A stretch of DNA of 64,000 nt, taken from assembly GCF_023074185.1 (NCBI RefSeq), contig NZ_JADPKY010000053.1, positions 19,244-83,243 on the forward strand, read 5' to 3'. Shown one piece after another: positions 9,430-18,833 of this stretch; the first letter of the stretch is position 1; every line of letters begins with the position of its first letter. Below the pieces are notes generated by a model. It was not told where the DNA came from. It worked only from the letters and a program-made list of their open reading frames with translations, and ran no database searches. Made by a program: the position numbers and the translations under genes. This DNA comes from Bradyrhizobium sp. 132 (GTDB taxonomy: Bacteria; Pseudomonadota; Alphaproteobacteria; Rhizobiales; Xanthobacteraceae).

Positions 9430-12400
9430 ATGTCAGACAAACGATTGATCGAAACTGCGTTCCCGCTGGCCGAGGCATCAGCCGCTTCTCTGCATGAGAA
9501 GAACATGCGTCATGGGCACATTTCCACATTGCATCTGTGGCCGGCTAGAAGGCCGTTGGCGGCATCGCGCGCGGCAATCGCTGCAGCGCTCCTCCCCGAT
9601 CCAATTGATGACGAGGCGCGTAATCAACTGGTCCGTCGGCTGGGCGGCCGGCTTAAGCTGAAGAAGCAAACCAAGACTGAAGCTGGCAGTAAGGTTGAGG
9701 CCGCGAAGGTCGAAGCGGACGGTGGAATCTTATGGTGGGGTCAGGAGGCTTCGCCCGATGTCGCTTGGTTTCGCGAAAAGATTTCCAACGCAAACGGGGG
9801 GCGGCCTCCCCGTGTTCTTGACCCTTTCGCTGGAGGAGGCGCCATCCCATTGGAGGCAATGAGGCTCGGTTGTGACGTCGTGGCTAACGACCTCAACCCT
9901 GTCGCGTGGCTTATCCTAAAATGCACTCTTGACTATCCGCAACGTTTGGCGGGTCAGAAGTTTCCGTTGCCGAAACATGCCATGCGTGACCCGAGTTTCG
10001 CTACGACCTTCTTGAAGGCTCTGGATCTTAAGGGCGCTAGACTCGAACAAGCAGTGGAGGCGATGTCCGCGGCCGGACGTGGCGAAACGATTCAGCATGG
10101 TCTGCTAGACGACCATCCTTGGGAAGAGGCACCATTAGGGTGGCATGTCCGCGCTTGGGGCGGATGGGTTTTAGCAGAAGCTCGCCGGCAACTCTCTGCG
10201 CGCTATCCTACGTTCGCCGAGTGGCAAGCGTTGGATGGTGCGACGGCCGTTGAACCGAAATTACTCAAGCGCCTGCCATCAGATAGGGACAATTCAATTG
10301 CGATAGAGGAACTTAATAGGGACCTCACAGGTGCAGAGCTCCGTGATTCTCGCACTCCACGATGGATTTCTAAACCGACCGTAGCATACCTTTGGGCCCG
10401 CACACTTTGCTGTCCCGCCTGCCGCGCGGTTTATCCGCTCCTCAAGACAAGGTGGCTCTGCCAGAAGCGCACTAAGCGAGCGTTGTTGAAAATGGAGCCA
10501 AATGGAAAACGCGACGGAGTAAACCTTAGTGTCTACTCTGACGTTCCTGTGCCATCTGGTACCGCTAACCAGCGCAATGAGATCGATCGGGTAGCAGGGC
10601 AGGGAACATTGTCGCGGGCTGGCGCAACGTGTCCGTGCTGCAATCACATCACAGCACTAGAAAACTTGAAGTACGAGTCGGTAGCGGGACGACTAGGAAC
10701 GAGGATGACTGCCGTGATAGTCGAGGGGCATCACGGAAAAGAGTACCGGAGTCCTCAACCTGAGGAAGAACAGGCTGCAGCGTCGGCAGCCGCGGACCTA
10801 TCCGAAGTTTTTCAGACCGTTCCATACGGTATGCCAACAGAGCTTATACCGCTGGGCGGAAGTCGAGGTGGCGGCGGTACTCGGTTTTCAACGCCGCCAT
10901 ATGGGCTGACCCGGTGGGAGCATCTCTTTCTGCCGCGCCAACTCGTTTCATTGGGTACGTTTGTTAACATCATACGACACGCACCCGCTATGCTCCGCGA
11001 CCACGGATATCCACCTGCTTGGATCGAGAGTCTGACGGCATATCTTGCCCTTGCGATTGACCGATTGGCTGATTATGGAAGCGTGATCTGCAGCTGGAAT
11101 AACAAAAGAGAAACGCTTCGCGGAACGTTTGCACGCTATGCGATTCCGATCGTGTGGGACTTTACCGAAACGAGCCCGCTATCCAGTAGTACCGGGAATT
11201 ATCTCGGCGGTATCGATTGGATCTCGAAAGTCGTTCTCCGTAATTCCGAATCTCTGCAAGGTGCTTCACCGCCTAAAGTGTTGTGCAGTAGCGCGACTCA
11301 AGTAGATGGTGAGTTCGACGCGATTATTACCGACCCTCCTTATTACGATGCGATTCCTTACTCGGACCTGATGGATTTTTTTTACGTCTGGCTGCGACGA
11401 TCGTTGGTCGGCCTATCTCCCGAAATCGATGCAGCATTCAATGCGGCAGCCGGCCCAAAGTGGAATCACGCGGAGGGAGATGGTGAGCTGATTGATGAGG
11501 CGAGTCGCTTCGGCGGTAGTAAGGAGGCTTCGAAACGAAATTTTGAGGACGGAATGGCGACTGTATTTCGGAGATGCAGCGCGTGCCTACGTCCAGATGG
11601 TATCTTCGTTATTGTCTTTGCCAATAAGAATCCTGATGCATGGGAAACCCTTGTCAACGCGGCTATTCGGGCAGGGTTTGTTGTTGAAGGAAGTTTGCCT
11701 ATTCAAACGGAGCGATCTAGTCGTCCGAACGCACTTACCGCGGCTGCGTTATCTTCCTCCGTTTGGCTCGTTTGTCGCAAACGTCCAGCAGTTGCGCGTC
11801 CGGGTTTTTCTGGTCCTGTGTTAGCGCAAATGCGAGAGAAGATTCGCACCCAGATGCATCGGTTTTGGGACGCCGGCATTCGTGGCCCAGATTTTCTTTG
11901 GGCTGCCACAGGCCCGGCACTCGAAGCGTTCAGCCGTCATCCGGTAGTCTACCGCGAAACTTCTAGCTCTGGTCAACGTGAGCAAATGCCTGTGTCTGAG
12001 TTTCTTCGCGAGGTGCGTCGCCTTGTGGTGGAATTTGCTGTTGGTCGCGTACTTAAACCCGCTACCGGGTCTGACGAGGACGTGCAGCGTATCGGCATGG
12101 ACGACATCACAACTTACTACGTCTTGCACCGCGACAGCTTCGGTATGACTGAAGCGCCGATTGGCGCTTGTATCCTTTATGCGTTGTCCTGCGGGCTTTC
12201 GGACGCAGATCTTGCTGACCGTTTCGATATCCTCGTGCGCGCTGGCGGCAAGGGTACGATCGGGTCTAGTGACGCGGGCACGGAACAGGACGAGGAGTCA
12301 GAAGACGAAGAAGTGGCGGATGCTGAGAGCAGTGGTACTGGGAGCAAGGTGCGGCTTCGGCGTTGGGATCAGCGGAAACGTAAGTCTCTAGGTTTGGAGG

Positions 12401-12669
12401 GGGTCGGTGGGCTTCCGGTGCCCATGATAGATCGCGTGCACCGACTCATGCAGTTGTGGAAAGTCGGAGATTTATCGAAAGTAAATGCATATCTCGACCA
12501 AAATGGATTAGCGCGCGACACAATTTTTGCTCAACTCGTGCAGGCCTTAATCGAACTAGCCCGCCGCGACGACAAAGGCGATGAAGCGCCGATTCTGGAG
12601 TCCATTAGCAATCATCTGAGGTCGCGGGCTGGCATTTCCACGCTTGCACAAGCGCCCCTTATTTTTTGA
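9430..12669 (+). CDS. DUF1156 adenine-specific DNA methyltransferase of a defence operon
   Basis: A 1079-residue protein beginning MSDKRLIETAFPLAEASAAS, the DUF1156 start. The motif around LHEKNMRHGHISTLHLWPAR follows, then the SAM-binding motif DPFAGGGAIPLEAMRLG at residues 131-147. The catalytic DPPYYD sits far downstream at 635-640, with zinc-binding pairs CPAC (about 328) and CPCC (about 398) in the region between. This layout is that of COG1743-type N6-adenine methylases. An acidic linker rich in D, E and S occurs near 950-975. It starts 9 bases after the helicase stop and ends 18 bases before the DUF499 gene. It presumably marks self DNA so that the helicase and ATPase act on unmodified phage DNA; that role is inferred from related systems. 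Confidence 0.85.
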   Translation: MSDKRLIETAFPLAEASAASLHEKNMRHGHISTLHLWPARRPLAASRAAIAAALLPDPIDDEARNQLVRRLGGRLKLKKQTKTEAGSKVEAAKVEADGGILWWGQEASPDVAWFREKISNANGGRPPRVLDPFAGGGAIPLEAMRLGCDVVANDLNPVAWLILKCTLDYPQRLAGQKFPLPKHAMRDPSFATTFLKALDLKGARLEQAVEAMSAAGRGETIQHGLLDDHPWEEAPLGWHVRAWGGWVLAEARRQLSARYPTFAEWQALDGATAVEPKLLKRLPSDRDNSIAIEELNRDLTGAELRDSRTPRWISKPTVAYLWARTLCCPACRAVYPLLKTRWLCQKRTKRALLKMEPNGKRDGVNLSVYSDVPVPSGTANQRNEIDRVAGQGTLSRAGATCPCCNHITALENLKYESVAGRLGTRMTAVIVEGHHGKEYRSPQPEEEQAAASAAADLSEVFQTVPYGMPTELIPLGGSRGGGGTRFSTPPYGLTRWEHLFLPRQLVSLGTFVNIIRHAPAMLRDHGYPPAWIESLTAYLALAIDRLADYGSVICSWNNKRETLRGTFARYAIPIVWDFTETSPLSSSTGNYLGGIDWISKVVLRNSESLQGASPPKVLCSSATQVDGEFDAIITDPPYYDAIPYSDLMDFFYVWLRRSLVGLSPEIDAAFNAAAGPKWNHAEGDGELIDEASRFGGSKEASKRNFEDGMATVFRRCSACLRPDGIFVIVFANKNPDAWETLVNAAIRAGFVVEGSLPIQTERSSRPNALTAAALSSSVWLVCRKRPAVARPGFSGPVLAQMREKIRTQMHRFWDAGIRGPDFLWAATGPALEAFSRHPVVYRETSSSGQREQMPVSEFLREVRRLVVEFAVGRVLKPATGSDEDVQRIGMDDITTYYVLHRDSFGMTEAPIGACILYALSCGLSDADLADRFDILVRAGGKGTIGSSDAGTEQDEESEDEEVADAESSGTGSKVRLRRWDQRKRKSLGLEGVGGLPVPMIDRVHRLMQLWKVGDLSKVNAYLDQNGLARDTIFAQLVQALIELARRDDKGDEAPILESISNHLRSRAGISTLAQAPLIF

Positions 12670-12687
12670 TAACCCAGGAGAAAGACC

Positions 12688-15600
12688 ATGTCGGCGAACA
12701 CTGTTAAATCCTGGGCGCAAATTGTTAGGGTCCGCGAAGATGTGCGAACTGGGCAACTTTCCTTGCAAGAATTTGCGGCGGATCTGTTCGACGTTGTTAA
12801 TCGCACGGGTAAACGTCCGCTTTATGAAGACCCAGCGAAATTTTTCTCTCTCAGCTATGCCACGAGCGCTCAACGTGACATCGCAGCGGCCACCGCTGAA
12901 CGCCTTCGCGGGAAGAGCGATAAGGCGATACGTCAGCTGGAGTTAACCTATGGTGGCGGCAAGACGCATACTCTAATCACGTTAACCCATCTTTTTCGAG
13001 ATTCAGCGGCTCTTCCGGAATTACCTGCCGTGAAGGAATTTTTAAGCGCGATGGGCGGTGATTTTCCCAAAGCACGTGTGGCGGCCGTGTGCTTCGACAA
13101 ACTCGACCCGGAGCTTGGCGTGCCGGTGCGGAGTCCGTCAGGCGAGCAGCGCACCCTGAAGTATCCGTGGAGTATCATCGCCTTTCAGGTCGCCGGAGCT
13201 GACGGCTTGCGAGTCCTACGCGCCGATGGAAAGGACGAAGAACGGGAAACTCCTCCGCGTGACTTGGCATTGGAAAAGCTCCTAGAGATGCCCGGCGAGG
13301 AAGGCCTTGCTACACTCATTCTATTCGATGAAGTGCTCATGTATGCGGGCGAGATGGCGAAGGATCCGATTCGCGGTGAGCAGTTTCGTGAGCAGTTCTT
13401 GAATTTCCTCCAGTCGTTGACCCAGGCTGTAGCAAAGGTGAGCACTGCTTCGATGATCGTTTCGCTCCTTGCATCAGATCCTAAGCGCGATGATCCGTTT
13501 GGGCGTCAGCTTCTTTCTGATATGTCGAACATTATGGGACGTAAGGAGGATGAACCGTTTCAACCGGTCGGAAAAGATGACGTCGCTGAGATTCTTCGAC
13601 GCCGGCTCCTTGACCCAGATACAATAAGAGACCAAGAGGCATTTCGCCCGAACGTTGTTGCCATGGTGAAGGCACTGTCTGCAATCGACCCGGAGTTTGC
13701 CAAGACAGCAAAACAACGTGACGACAGAGAGAAACAGTATCTCGCGAGTTTCCCATTCGATCCGGCAATGATGGAGGTGTTCTACACAAAGTGGACAAGT
13801 GGCCTTCCCTTGTTCCAGCGCACTAGAGGTGTGCTTCGTAGTTTTGCCGTCGCGTTGCGCGATGCTGAGACTTGGGACACCGCACCGATCGCGGGAGCGT
13901 CCATACTTTTGGCGCAACCGGGAGAAGACAAGCTTTCACCCGCGCTCAGCGACCTCGCGGGAGTAGCGCGGGTTGATCAGGTAGACGGCCCCCCACAAGA
14001 TTGGGTTGCTATTCTGCAGGGAGAGCTACGATTTGCTCGGGAAGCTCAAGAACAGTTACCGGCGCTCACGGGGCGTGAGGTCGAGCAGGCCGTGGCCGGT
14101 ACGTTCCTGCACTCGCAACCTCAAGGCGCTAACCACGCGCGCATTACGGATCTCTATTCGCTTTTGGGCGCATCGAAACCCGACAAGATTGCGCTAGAGA
14201 AAGGTCTGCAGTCTTGGGCCACTCGCTCTTGGTTCTTGGATGAAATGCATCTCGACAGCGCCGAGAAGCGCGCGGACGGATCTCGTGGCGTTCCAAAAAC
14301 CTGGAGACTTGGCTTCCAGCCGAATCTTAAGCAGATGCATGACGACGCCCGAGTGAATCGAGTTGGCAAATCTGCTGTCGACGAGATGCTTCTTGATGAA
14401 ATAAAGATTGCTAAGTGGCTGGATGCCGGAGCGTCGACGCTAGGCGCTCGCGTTCACAAACTGCCGACCGGTCCGGATCAAGTGCCAAACGATGGTGAAT
14501 TTCGGTACGTTATTCTTGGTCCGAATGCACAGTCTGAATCTGGAAAACCGTCTGCGTCAGCGGTGCGCTTCTGCGAAGAGGTTACTGGTCCTCACAACCC
14601 TCGTTCTGCCAAAAATGCCATTGTGATTGCCGCGCCGGATCGTGCGGGAATGGCCCAGGCTCAGGAAAGGGTGAAAGATTATCTGGCTTGGCTGGAGGTG
14701 AAAGCGCAGCTTTCGTCCCAGGCAGTTGACCCGGTTCGATCTTCAATGCTGGACAGTGCCGTCTCTGGGTCGAAGAAGGACATCGTCGACGCTATTAGGC
14801 AGGCATATTGCATCGTGGTTACAAGAGGGAGCGACGATTCAGTCATTGCTTTCAAGGTAACCGTAGATCCAGCCAAGCCGTTGTTCACGACGATCAAGGA
14901 AGATTCGAAATCTCGCATTACTGACGTAGCTCTGGCGCCCGATGCATTACTGCCCGGTTCGGGAAGTGGTTTCGATCTGTGGCGCGAAGATGAGGATAGG
15001 CGGAGGGTAAAAACCATCGTGGGTGCTTTTGCCGAACAGCCGAAGCTTCCAAAGATGCTTCGCCGTAAGGATCTGCTGGATACTGTGGCAAATGGTTGCG
15101 AGCAGGGCCTATTCGTACTTTCGCTTCAACGGCCCGACGGAAGCGCGCGCACCTGGTGGCGTACACAGATCGATGAAGAGGCGCTTAACGACGATGCATT
15201 GGAAGCCGTGCAGAACCCGGCGGCTATTCTTGACGGTATCGATGCAAGCCTGCTGGCACCATCGAAACTGGAGGGCCTCGACTGGAAAAATGGAGTCAAG
15301 GTCGCTGATCTCATCTCCTATTTCGGCGGCTATGTGCTTACGATTGACCACCCCGAAGATGGCTGGACCGAACAAAAGCCCATTCCGCGTTGTCCCGAGG
15401 GTAAAATTCTGGAGGCTGTGGCAGAGGCGGTAAAGGCAGGTTCCGCTTGGTTGGCGAGCGGAACAGCTTCAATTTGGGGCGAACTGCCACCCCCGGGGAT
15501 TGTTTCGAAGACAGCTATCCTTCGAATTCCCCCACAGCCGATCGACGTTTCATCCCTTACCCCTGAGGCCTTGCCTGACGCATGGAGCGGAGGAAAGGCG

Positions 15601-16053
15601 ACAGCACATTCAATCGAGCAGGCCGTCGCTGCGCAGCGTGGCGTGACATCGATGCCTTGGAAGTTAGTCGAGGCTGCCATAACGGGCGCGCTGAATAGTG
15701 GCTTTCTGCGTGTATTTCCTGGAGCCGTATCATGGCCATGTCAGTTTCATGAAGCAGCATCTCTCGAACTTGGGTTGCCTGAGGTCACACCTGCTGGCGG
15801 ACAATATTCACCGGTCATGCAAGAGGCGGTTCCAAAATCGACTTACGGCCAAGCCGGATTTCGATCAGGGGTGCTGGATAGCAGTCAGCTGACAGAGCTT
15901 GTCGAAGCGATGGGAGATGTGTTGGCTGCGGCAGGCAATCTGACCCTTCGATTCAAAGTGACTGTTGAGTTCGCTGAAGGTGAAATGCCAACGCCCGAGG
16001 TGGCCGTGAAGCTTGGAGCTGCACTGAACAAGGCAACCGAAGCGTTCGGTTGA
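12688..16053 (+). CDS. DUF499-type ATPase (COG1483) of the defence operon
   Basis: A 1121-residue P-loop ATPase. Walker A lies in LTYGGGKTHTLITLTH at about residues 85-100 and Walker B in TLILFDEVLMYAGEM at about 208-222, where FDE is the catalytic stretch. The N-terminal lead-in (AADLFDVVNRTGKRPLYEDP) and the overall length match DUF499 proteins, which include the PglY/BrxC-like ATPases of BREX. GGAGAAAG lies just before the ATG. In defence islands DUF499 proteins travel with DUF1156 methylases and SNF2 helicases, as here. It probably senses or remodels foreign DNA together with the helicase. No separate nuclease gene such as a phospholipase-D family member follows, so cutting, if any, must come from the helicase C-terminal domain. 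Confidence 0.85.
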   Translation: MSANTVKSWAQIVRVREDVRTGQLSLQEFAADLFDVVNRTGKRPLYEDPAKFFSLSYATSAQRDIAAATAERLRGKSDKAIRQLELTYGGGKTHTLITLTHLFRDSAALPELPAVKEFLSAMGGDFPKARVAAVCFDKLDPELGVPVRSPSGEQRTLKYPWSIIAFQVAGADGLRVLRADGKDEERETPPRDLALEKLLEMPGEEGLATLILFDEVLMYAGEMAKDPIRGEQFREQFLNFLQSLTQAVAKVSTASMIVSLLASDPKRDDPFGRQLLSDMSNIMGRKEDEPFQPVGKDDVAEILRRRLLDPDTIRDQEAFRPNVVAMVKALSAIDPEFAKTAKQRDDREKQYLASFPFDPAMMEVFYTKWTSGLPLFQRTRGVLRSFAVALRDAETWDTAPIAGASILLAQPGEDKLSPALSDLAGVARVDQVDGPPQDWVAILQGELRFAREAQEQLPALTGREVEQAVAGTFLHSQPQGANHARITDLYSLLGASKPDKIALEKGLQSWATRSWFLDEMHLDSAEKRADGSRGVPKTWRLGFQPNLKQMHDDARVNRVGKSAVDEMLLDEIKIAKWLDAGASTLGARVHKLPTGPDQVPNDGEFRYVILGPNAQSESGKPSASAVRFCEEVTGPHNPRSAKNAIVIAAPDRAGMAQAQERVKDYLAWLEVKAQLSSQAVDPVRSSMLDSAVSGSKKDIVDAIRQAYCIVVTRGSDDSVIAFKVTVDPAKPLFTTIKEDSKSRITDVALAPDALLPGSGSGFDLWREDEDRRRVKTIVGAFAEQPKLPKMLRRKDLLDTVANGCEQGLFVLSLQRPDGSARTWWRTQIDEEALNDDALEAVQNPAAILDGIDASLLAPSKLEGLDWKNGVKVADLISYFGGYVLTIDHPEDGWTEQKPIPRCPEGKILEAVAEAVKAGSAWLASGTASIWGELPPPGIVSKTAILRIPPQPIDVSSLTPEALPDAWSGGKATAHSIEQAVAAQRGVTSMPWKLVEAAITGALNSGFLRVFPGAVSWPCQFHEAASLELGLPEVTPAGGQYSPVMQEAVPKSTYGQAGFRSGVLDSSQLTELVEAMGDVLAAAGNLTLRFKVTVEFAEGEMPTPEVAVKLGAALNKATEAFG

Positions 16054-16335
16054 ATGCGCCGAGTTCGTTCGCTGATATAAGCCCCCTAGCTCGTGATGCA
16101 GCGTCTGGGCTTTTAATCGCATGGAGGCTGGCCTCGCTTTCGGGCCGATCGCCGGATCACGTGACCTTGGAGGACCACATTCGCGCGCAACGCGGCAGGA
16201 AGAGCGTGATCGTCTTCTCCCAAAGATCCTGTCGGGACAGATCGAACTCAACGATCGACCTGAAAAGGAAATGACATGACGCGATCACATCGGCAGCGCT
16301 AGCTGCGATTCCGCGTCGTCGACATGCTGCAGCGC

Positions 16336-17004
16336 CTATAGCGAGACTCCCAGAAGCCGGACCGGCTTTGGGACCGGTATCTCGTTCTGCAGCAAAGCGA
16401 CGGATAGGCGTTCGAGATCGCTGCGGCTCGAAACCGCGACGGGGACGGATTTGCTGCGCGTGATGATCTCGAAGTCGTTGAACTTCATTTTAAGCGTCAC
16501 CGTGCGTCCCCGGTTTCCGGCGCCTTCGCAGTACCGCCAGACCTTGTCGATGAGCGGCTCGAGTTCGAGGACCATGGCGTCGAAGTCGGTGAGGTCGGTG
16601 GAGAATGTGTTTTCGGCGCCGACGGATTTCCGAATCCGGTCGGCGCGTACCTCCCGGTTATCGACAACTCTCGAGATCCAATAATAGTAGCTCCCGGCCT
16701 TGCCGAAGTTAGTTTGCATGAATTCGAGCGACTGGTTACGCATGTCGAGGCCGGTGTGGAGGCCTAGGGAGTTCATCTTGGCGCTGGTCGCCGGCCCGAT
16801 GCCGTGAAACTTGCCGACGGGGAGGGCTTCGACGAATGCCGGCCCGATCTCCGGCGTGATGACGTACTGGCCGTTCGGTTTCCGGTAGTCGGAGGCGAGT
16901 TTCGCCAGAAACTTGTTGTAGGAGATGCCGGCCGAAGCGTTGAGGCAGGTAACTTCTTTGATCTTCGAACGGATCGCTAACGCGACGTCCCGTGCCAGCG
17001 ATAG
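16336..17004 (-). pseudogene. dinB: 5'-truncated dinB (DNA polymerase IV), C-terminal two thirds
   Basis: A single open minus-strand frame of 222 codons starts right after an in-frame TGA at 17005-17007. It begins LARDVALAIRSKIKEVT and runs through NASAGISYNKFLAKLASDY, PNGQYVITPE and LPVGKFHGIGPATSAKM to the little-finger domain (GAENTFSTDL, TVTLKMKFNDFEIITRS) and ends LLGVSL. It corresponds to Pol IV from about E. coli residue 115 onward, so the N-terminal catalytic carboxylate is lost and the acidic pair upstream is gone; no start codon fits. An ATG at 16776 lies inside this frame and could only make the C-terminal part. The break at about 17004 marks the edge of the next inserted segment. 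Confidence 0.75.
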
Positions 17005-17119
17005 TCAACGGTCCTCGGTCTGCAACTGAGGACAAGGAGGCAAGTTGTGTGGTTCATATGGTTTCCATCTCCCCGGAATTTCAGCTTCCAGGGGAAAGTC
17101 GGGATTTAGGGGAGGGGAA

Positions 17120-17593
17120 ATGTCTGAGAGAGTTAAAGAAGCAGTCGTCACGGAGACTTTGAGAGCATTCGTAGCGTACATGTCGGGAGGCAGAGAGATC
17201 GCAAAAGCTAAGGAAGCGGCGGGAAAGCTGCATTTCTGGGGCGAAGGAATGCTGGATGAAATAAAGCAGATCGCGAATGGGAGAGCGAAAGCCAAAACGT
17301 ACAAGGAATTGCAGAAAGAATTCGACGAGAACGATGAGCCTGCACGGGAAGCGATGCTACGGTTGCGGCAGATGCGAAACAAGTTCGCCGGCAATCACAT
17401 TGCCAGGGCAATTGAGCGATGCATTAACGCGGATGGGCAGGGCAAGAACAAAATCCTGAGCGATATTTCTGTCCTGCTGAACAAGAAAAAAGACTCTGAC
17501 GCCCCAGCTTTCGCAAGCGAGGTTATCAGGGACATAGAAGTCCTTAACGCCAACCTCGATCATTTGCATCGTCTTCTGGAGGCGGAGCGTTAA
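17120..17593 (+). CDS. Hypothetical helical protein, 157 aa
   Basis: Start chosen at the ATG preceded by GGGGAGGGG, 5-12 bases upstream; the frame is open for 25 more codons upstream but without a good binding site. The product (MSERVKEAVVTETLRAFVAY...) is charged and helical, with alternating K/E/R stretches and no membrane segment, cysteine motif or known catalytic pattern. It is followed after one base by the 64-residue gene and then a membrane protein gene, so the three form a small operon placed directly after the dinB breakpoint. I do not recognise a family. Confidence 0.65.
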   Translation: MSERVKEAVVTETLRAFVAYMSGGREIAKAKEAAGKLHFWGEGMLDEIKQIANGRAKAKTYKELQKEFDENDEPAREAMLRLRQMRNKFAGNHIARAIERCINADGQGKNKILSDISVLLNKKKDSDAPAFASEVIRDIEVLNANLDHLHRLLEAER

Positions 17594-17594
17594 A

Positions 17595-17789
17595 ATGGCG
17601 AGTTTCAAAATTAATGATAAGTACAGCGCGAGATATTCGCTCGAAAAGGAAGGCAGCGGATGGGTAGCTGAAGGCGAGCTTTGGAAAGGCGACACGAAAA
17701 CCAAAATTCGCTTCAGGGCGACGGGTAAGACGCGGCAAGCTGCCGTGAACAGCGCTCACAGGGAGGCGCGCAACTGCGTGCCGGACTAG
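17595..17789 (+). CDS. Small double-psi or dsRBD-like hypothetical protein, 64 aa
   Basis: A short product (MASFKINDKYSARYSLEKEG...) with alternating hydrophilic strands (GWVAEGELWKGDTKTKIRFRAT) and a final helix (GKTRQAAVNSAHREARN). The pattern of three strands and a helix ending AAVNSAHREA resembles small double-stranded-RNA-binding-type folds and small immunity-type proteins, but this is only a shape impression. Coupled by one base to the gene before and 15 bases to the gene after. Confidence 0.55.
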   Translation: MASFKINDKYSARYSLEKEGSGWVAEGELWKGDTKTKIRFRATGKTRQAAVNSAHREARNCVPD

Positions 17790-17804
17790 TCGGGAAAAGG
17801 TGGC

Positions 17805-18488
17805 GTGCAACACACTTATACGTACGAGGTTTTCAAGGATTTCACTGCTCCGCTAGTGGCACTGGCAGGGATTGCGGTTACAGGTACGGTGGCGGCGCTC
17901 GGGTTGAGGTCGTTCTCGAAATTCAAACGAGAGAAGATCGAAGAGCGCAGAATTGAAGTTGCTCTGGACGCGCTGACACTCGCGTACGAATCGAAATTCG
18001 TCTTTCAGGCGATCCGAGCAAGAGCGATTGGAAGCCACGAATACGAAGATGGCACGGATGTAAGCCGATCCGTGCCGGGCGGCATCGTTGTGAAGATCAA
18101 AGAGGGGCAGCAGGGCGCTTATGCGGTCATACGGCGTATTGAAGCGCGGGAGGATTTCTTCGAGCGATTGCGCAAGATCGAGCCGCGGTTCATGGCAGTG
18201 TTCGGAGCCGAGACCGATAGTATTTTCGAGATGGTCTATAACGCGCGGACACAATTGGCTGGCGCAGCCGGGCAGCTCTTCGACATCGACAGAATCGAAT
18301 ATGACGAACAGGACCGGCGGATTAAAGAGGAGAAGCGAGAATTGCGCGAGCTGATCTTCCGTGGCCCAAACGAGGACAAGAAGAACGACAAGATCGGTGA
18401 TCTCACTGACGGGTTTCGGACGCGTATCGAGGCGATTTGCCGCCCTATAGTCGATCACCAGTATGGAAAGACGAAGAGCCCCGGCTAG
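17805..18488 (+). CDS. Hypothetical membrane-anchored protein, 227 aa
   Basis: GTG start at 17805, 15 bases after the previous stop. An N-terminal hydrophobic segment (about residues 14-34, PLVALAGIAVTGTVAALGL) is a membrane helix, followed by a basic stretch (FSKFKREKIEERR) that would keep the rest in the cytoplasm. The cytoplasmic part is a long, charged, probably coiled-coil region (DRIEYDEQDRRIKEEKRELRE reads as a helix). Downstream of two small soluble proteins, it may tether them to the membrane. No family recognised; a signalling or stress-sensing role is only a guess. Confidence 0.6.
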   Translation: MQHTYTYEVFKDFTAPLVALAGIAVTGTVAALGLRSFSKFKREKIEERRIEVALDALTLAYESKFVFQAIRARAIGSHEYEDGTDVSRSVPGGIVVKIKEGQQGAYAVIRRIEAREDFFERLRKIEPRFMAVFGAETDSIFEMVYNARTQLAGAAGQLFDIDRIEYDEQDRRIKEEKRELRELIFRGPNEDKKNDKIGDLTDGFRTRIEAICRPIVDHQYGKTKSPG

Positions 18489-18496
18489 GGGCTCTT
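18474..18496 (+). terminator. Hairpin overlapping the stop codon of the three-gene operon
   Basis: A perfect 9 bp stem AAGAGCCCC/GGGGCTCTT with a five-base loop spans the TAG stop at 18486-18488. There is no T-run after it, so it is either a weak terminator or an mRNA 3' stabilising hairpin. It separates the three small genes from the giant-protein locus. Confidence 0.5.
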
Positions 18497-18833
18497 GTAC
18501 TTAGCCATTCTGCTGTAACCTCGTTGAGGTAGTCGCGGCTGAAAACCACCATTATTTGCGCTTGCTTTCCCATGTGCCCAAGTTGGGATTAGCGTCGTTC
18601 ACTTGGTCAACATCGAGCGTCGGGTCTTGGCCGTGAGGGACAGGCGAGCGAATTCGATCCAGCTCGCCCGAAAACGGTGCCCAGCAGAGAAGCGCGGTGT
18701 GGAGTGTTTATTTTTCGTGGGTAGGTATTTTTCAATTGACATAACGCCTACCTGTCCCTTCTACTCTAGATAGATAATTTTTTTTGGACTTTTTAGAGAA
18801 CGTTTTTGAGTTCTTCCAATCCCTGGGGGCGGG
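18497..18833 (+). promoter_or_regulatory. Gap before the giant-protein locus with inverted repeat around a TTGACA box
   Basis: No gene is seen in these 337 bases. An inverted repeat GGTAGG (18720-18725) and CCTACC (18747-18752) brackets a perfect -35-like TTGACA at 18736-18741. No well-spaced -10 box follows, but A/T-rich DNA (TCTAGATAGATAATTTTTTTT) lies at 18764-18785. The arrangement suits a promoter controlled by a repressor or activator binding the inverted repeat. The giant gene itself has only a weak binding site, GGGGGCGGG, directly before its ATG. Confidence 0.35.

Noticed and set aside
16050..16274. TTG-started frame of 74 codons overlapping the DUF499 stop
   Set aside because: Coupling by overlap is tempting, but the sequence shows no family pattern, no good ribosome binding site and a breakdown of similarity to anything; left unannotated.
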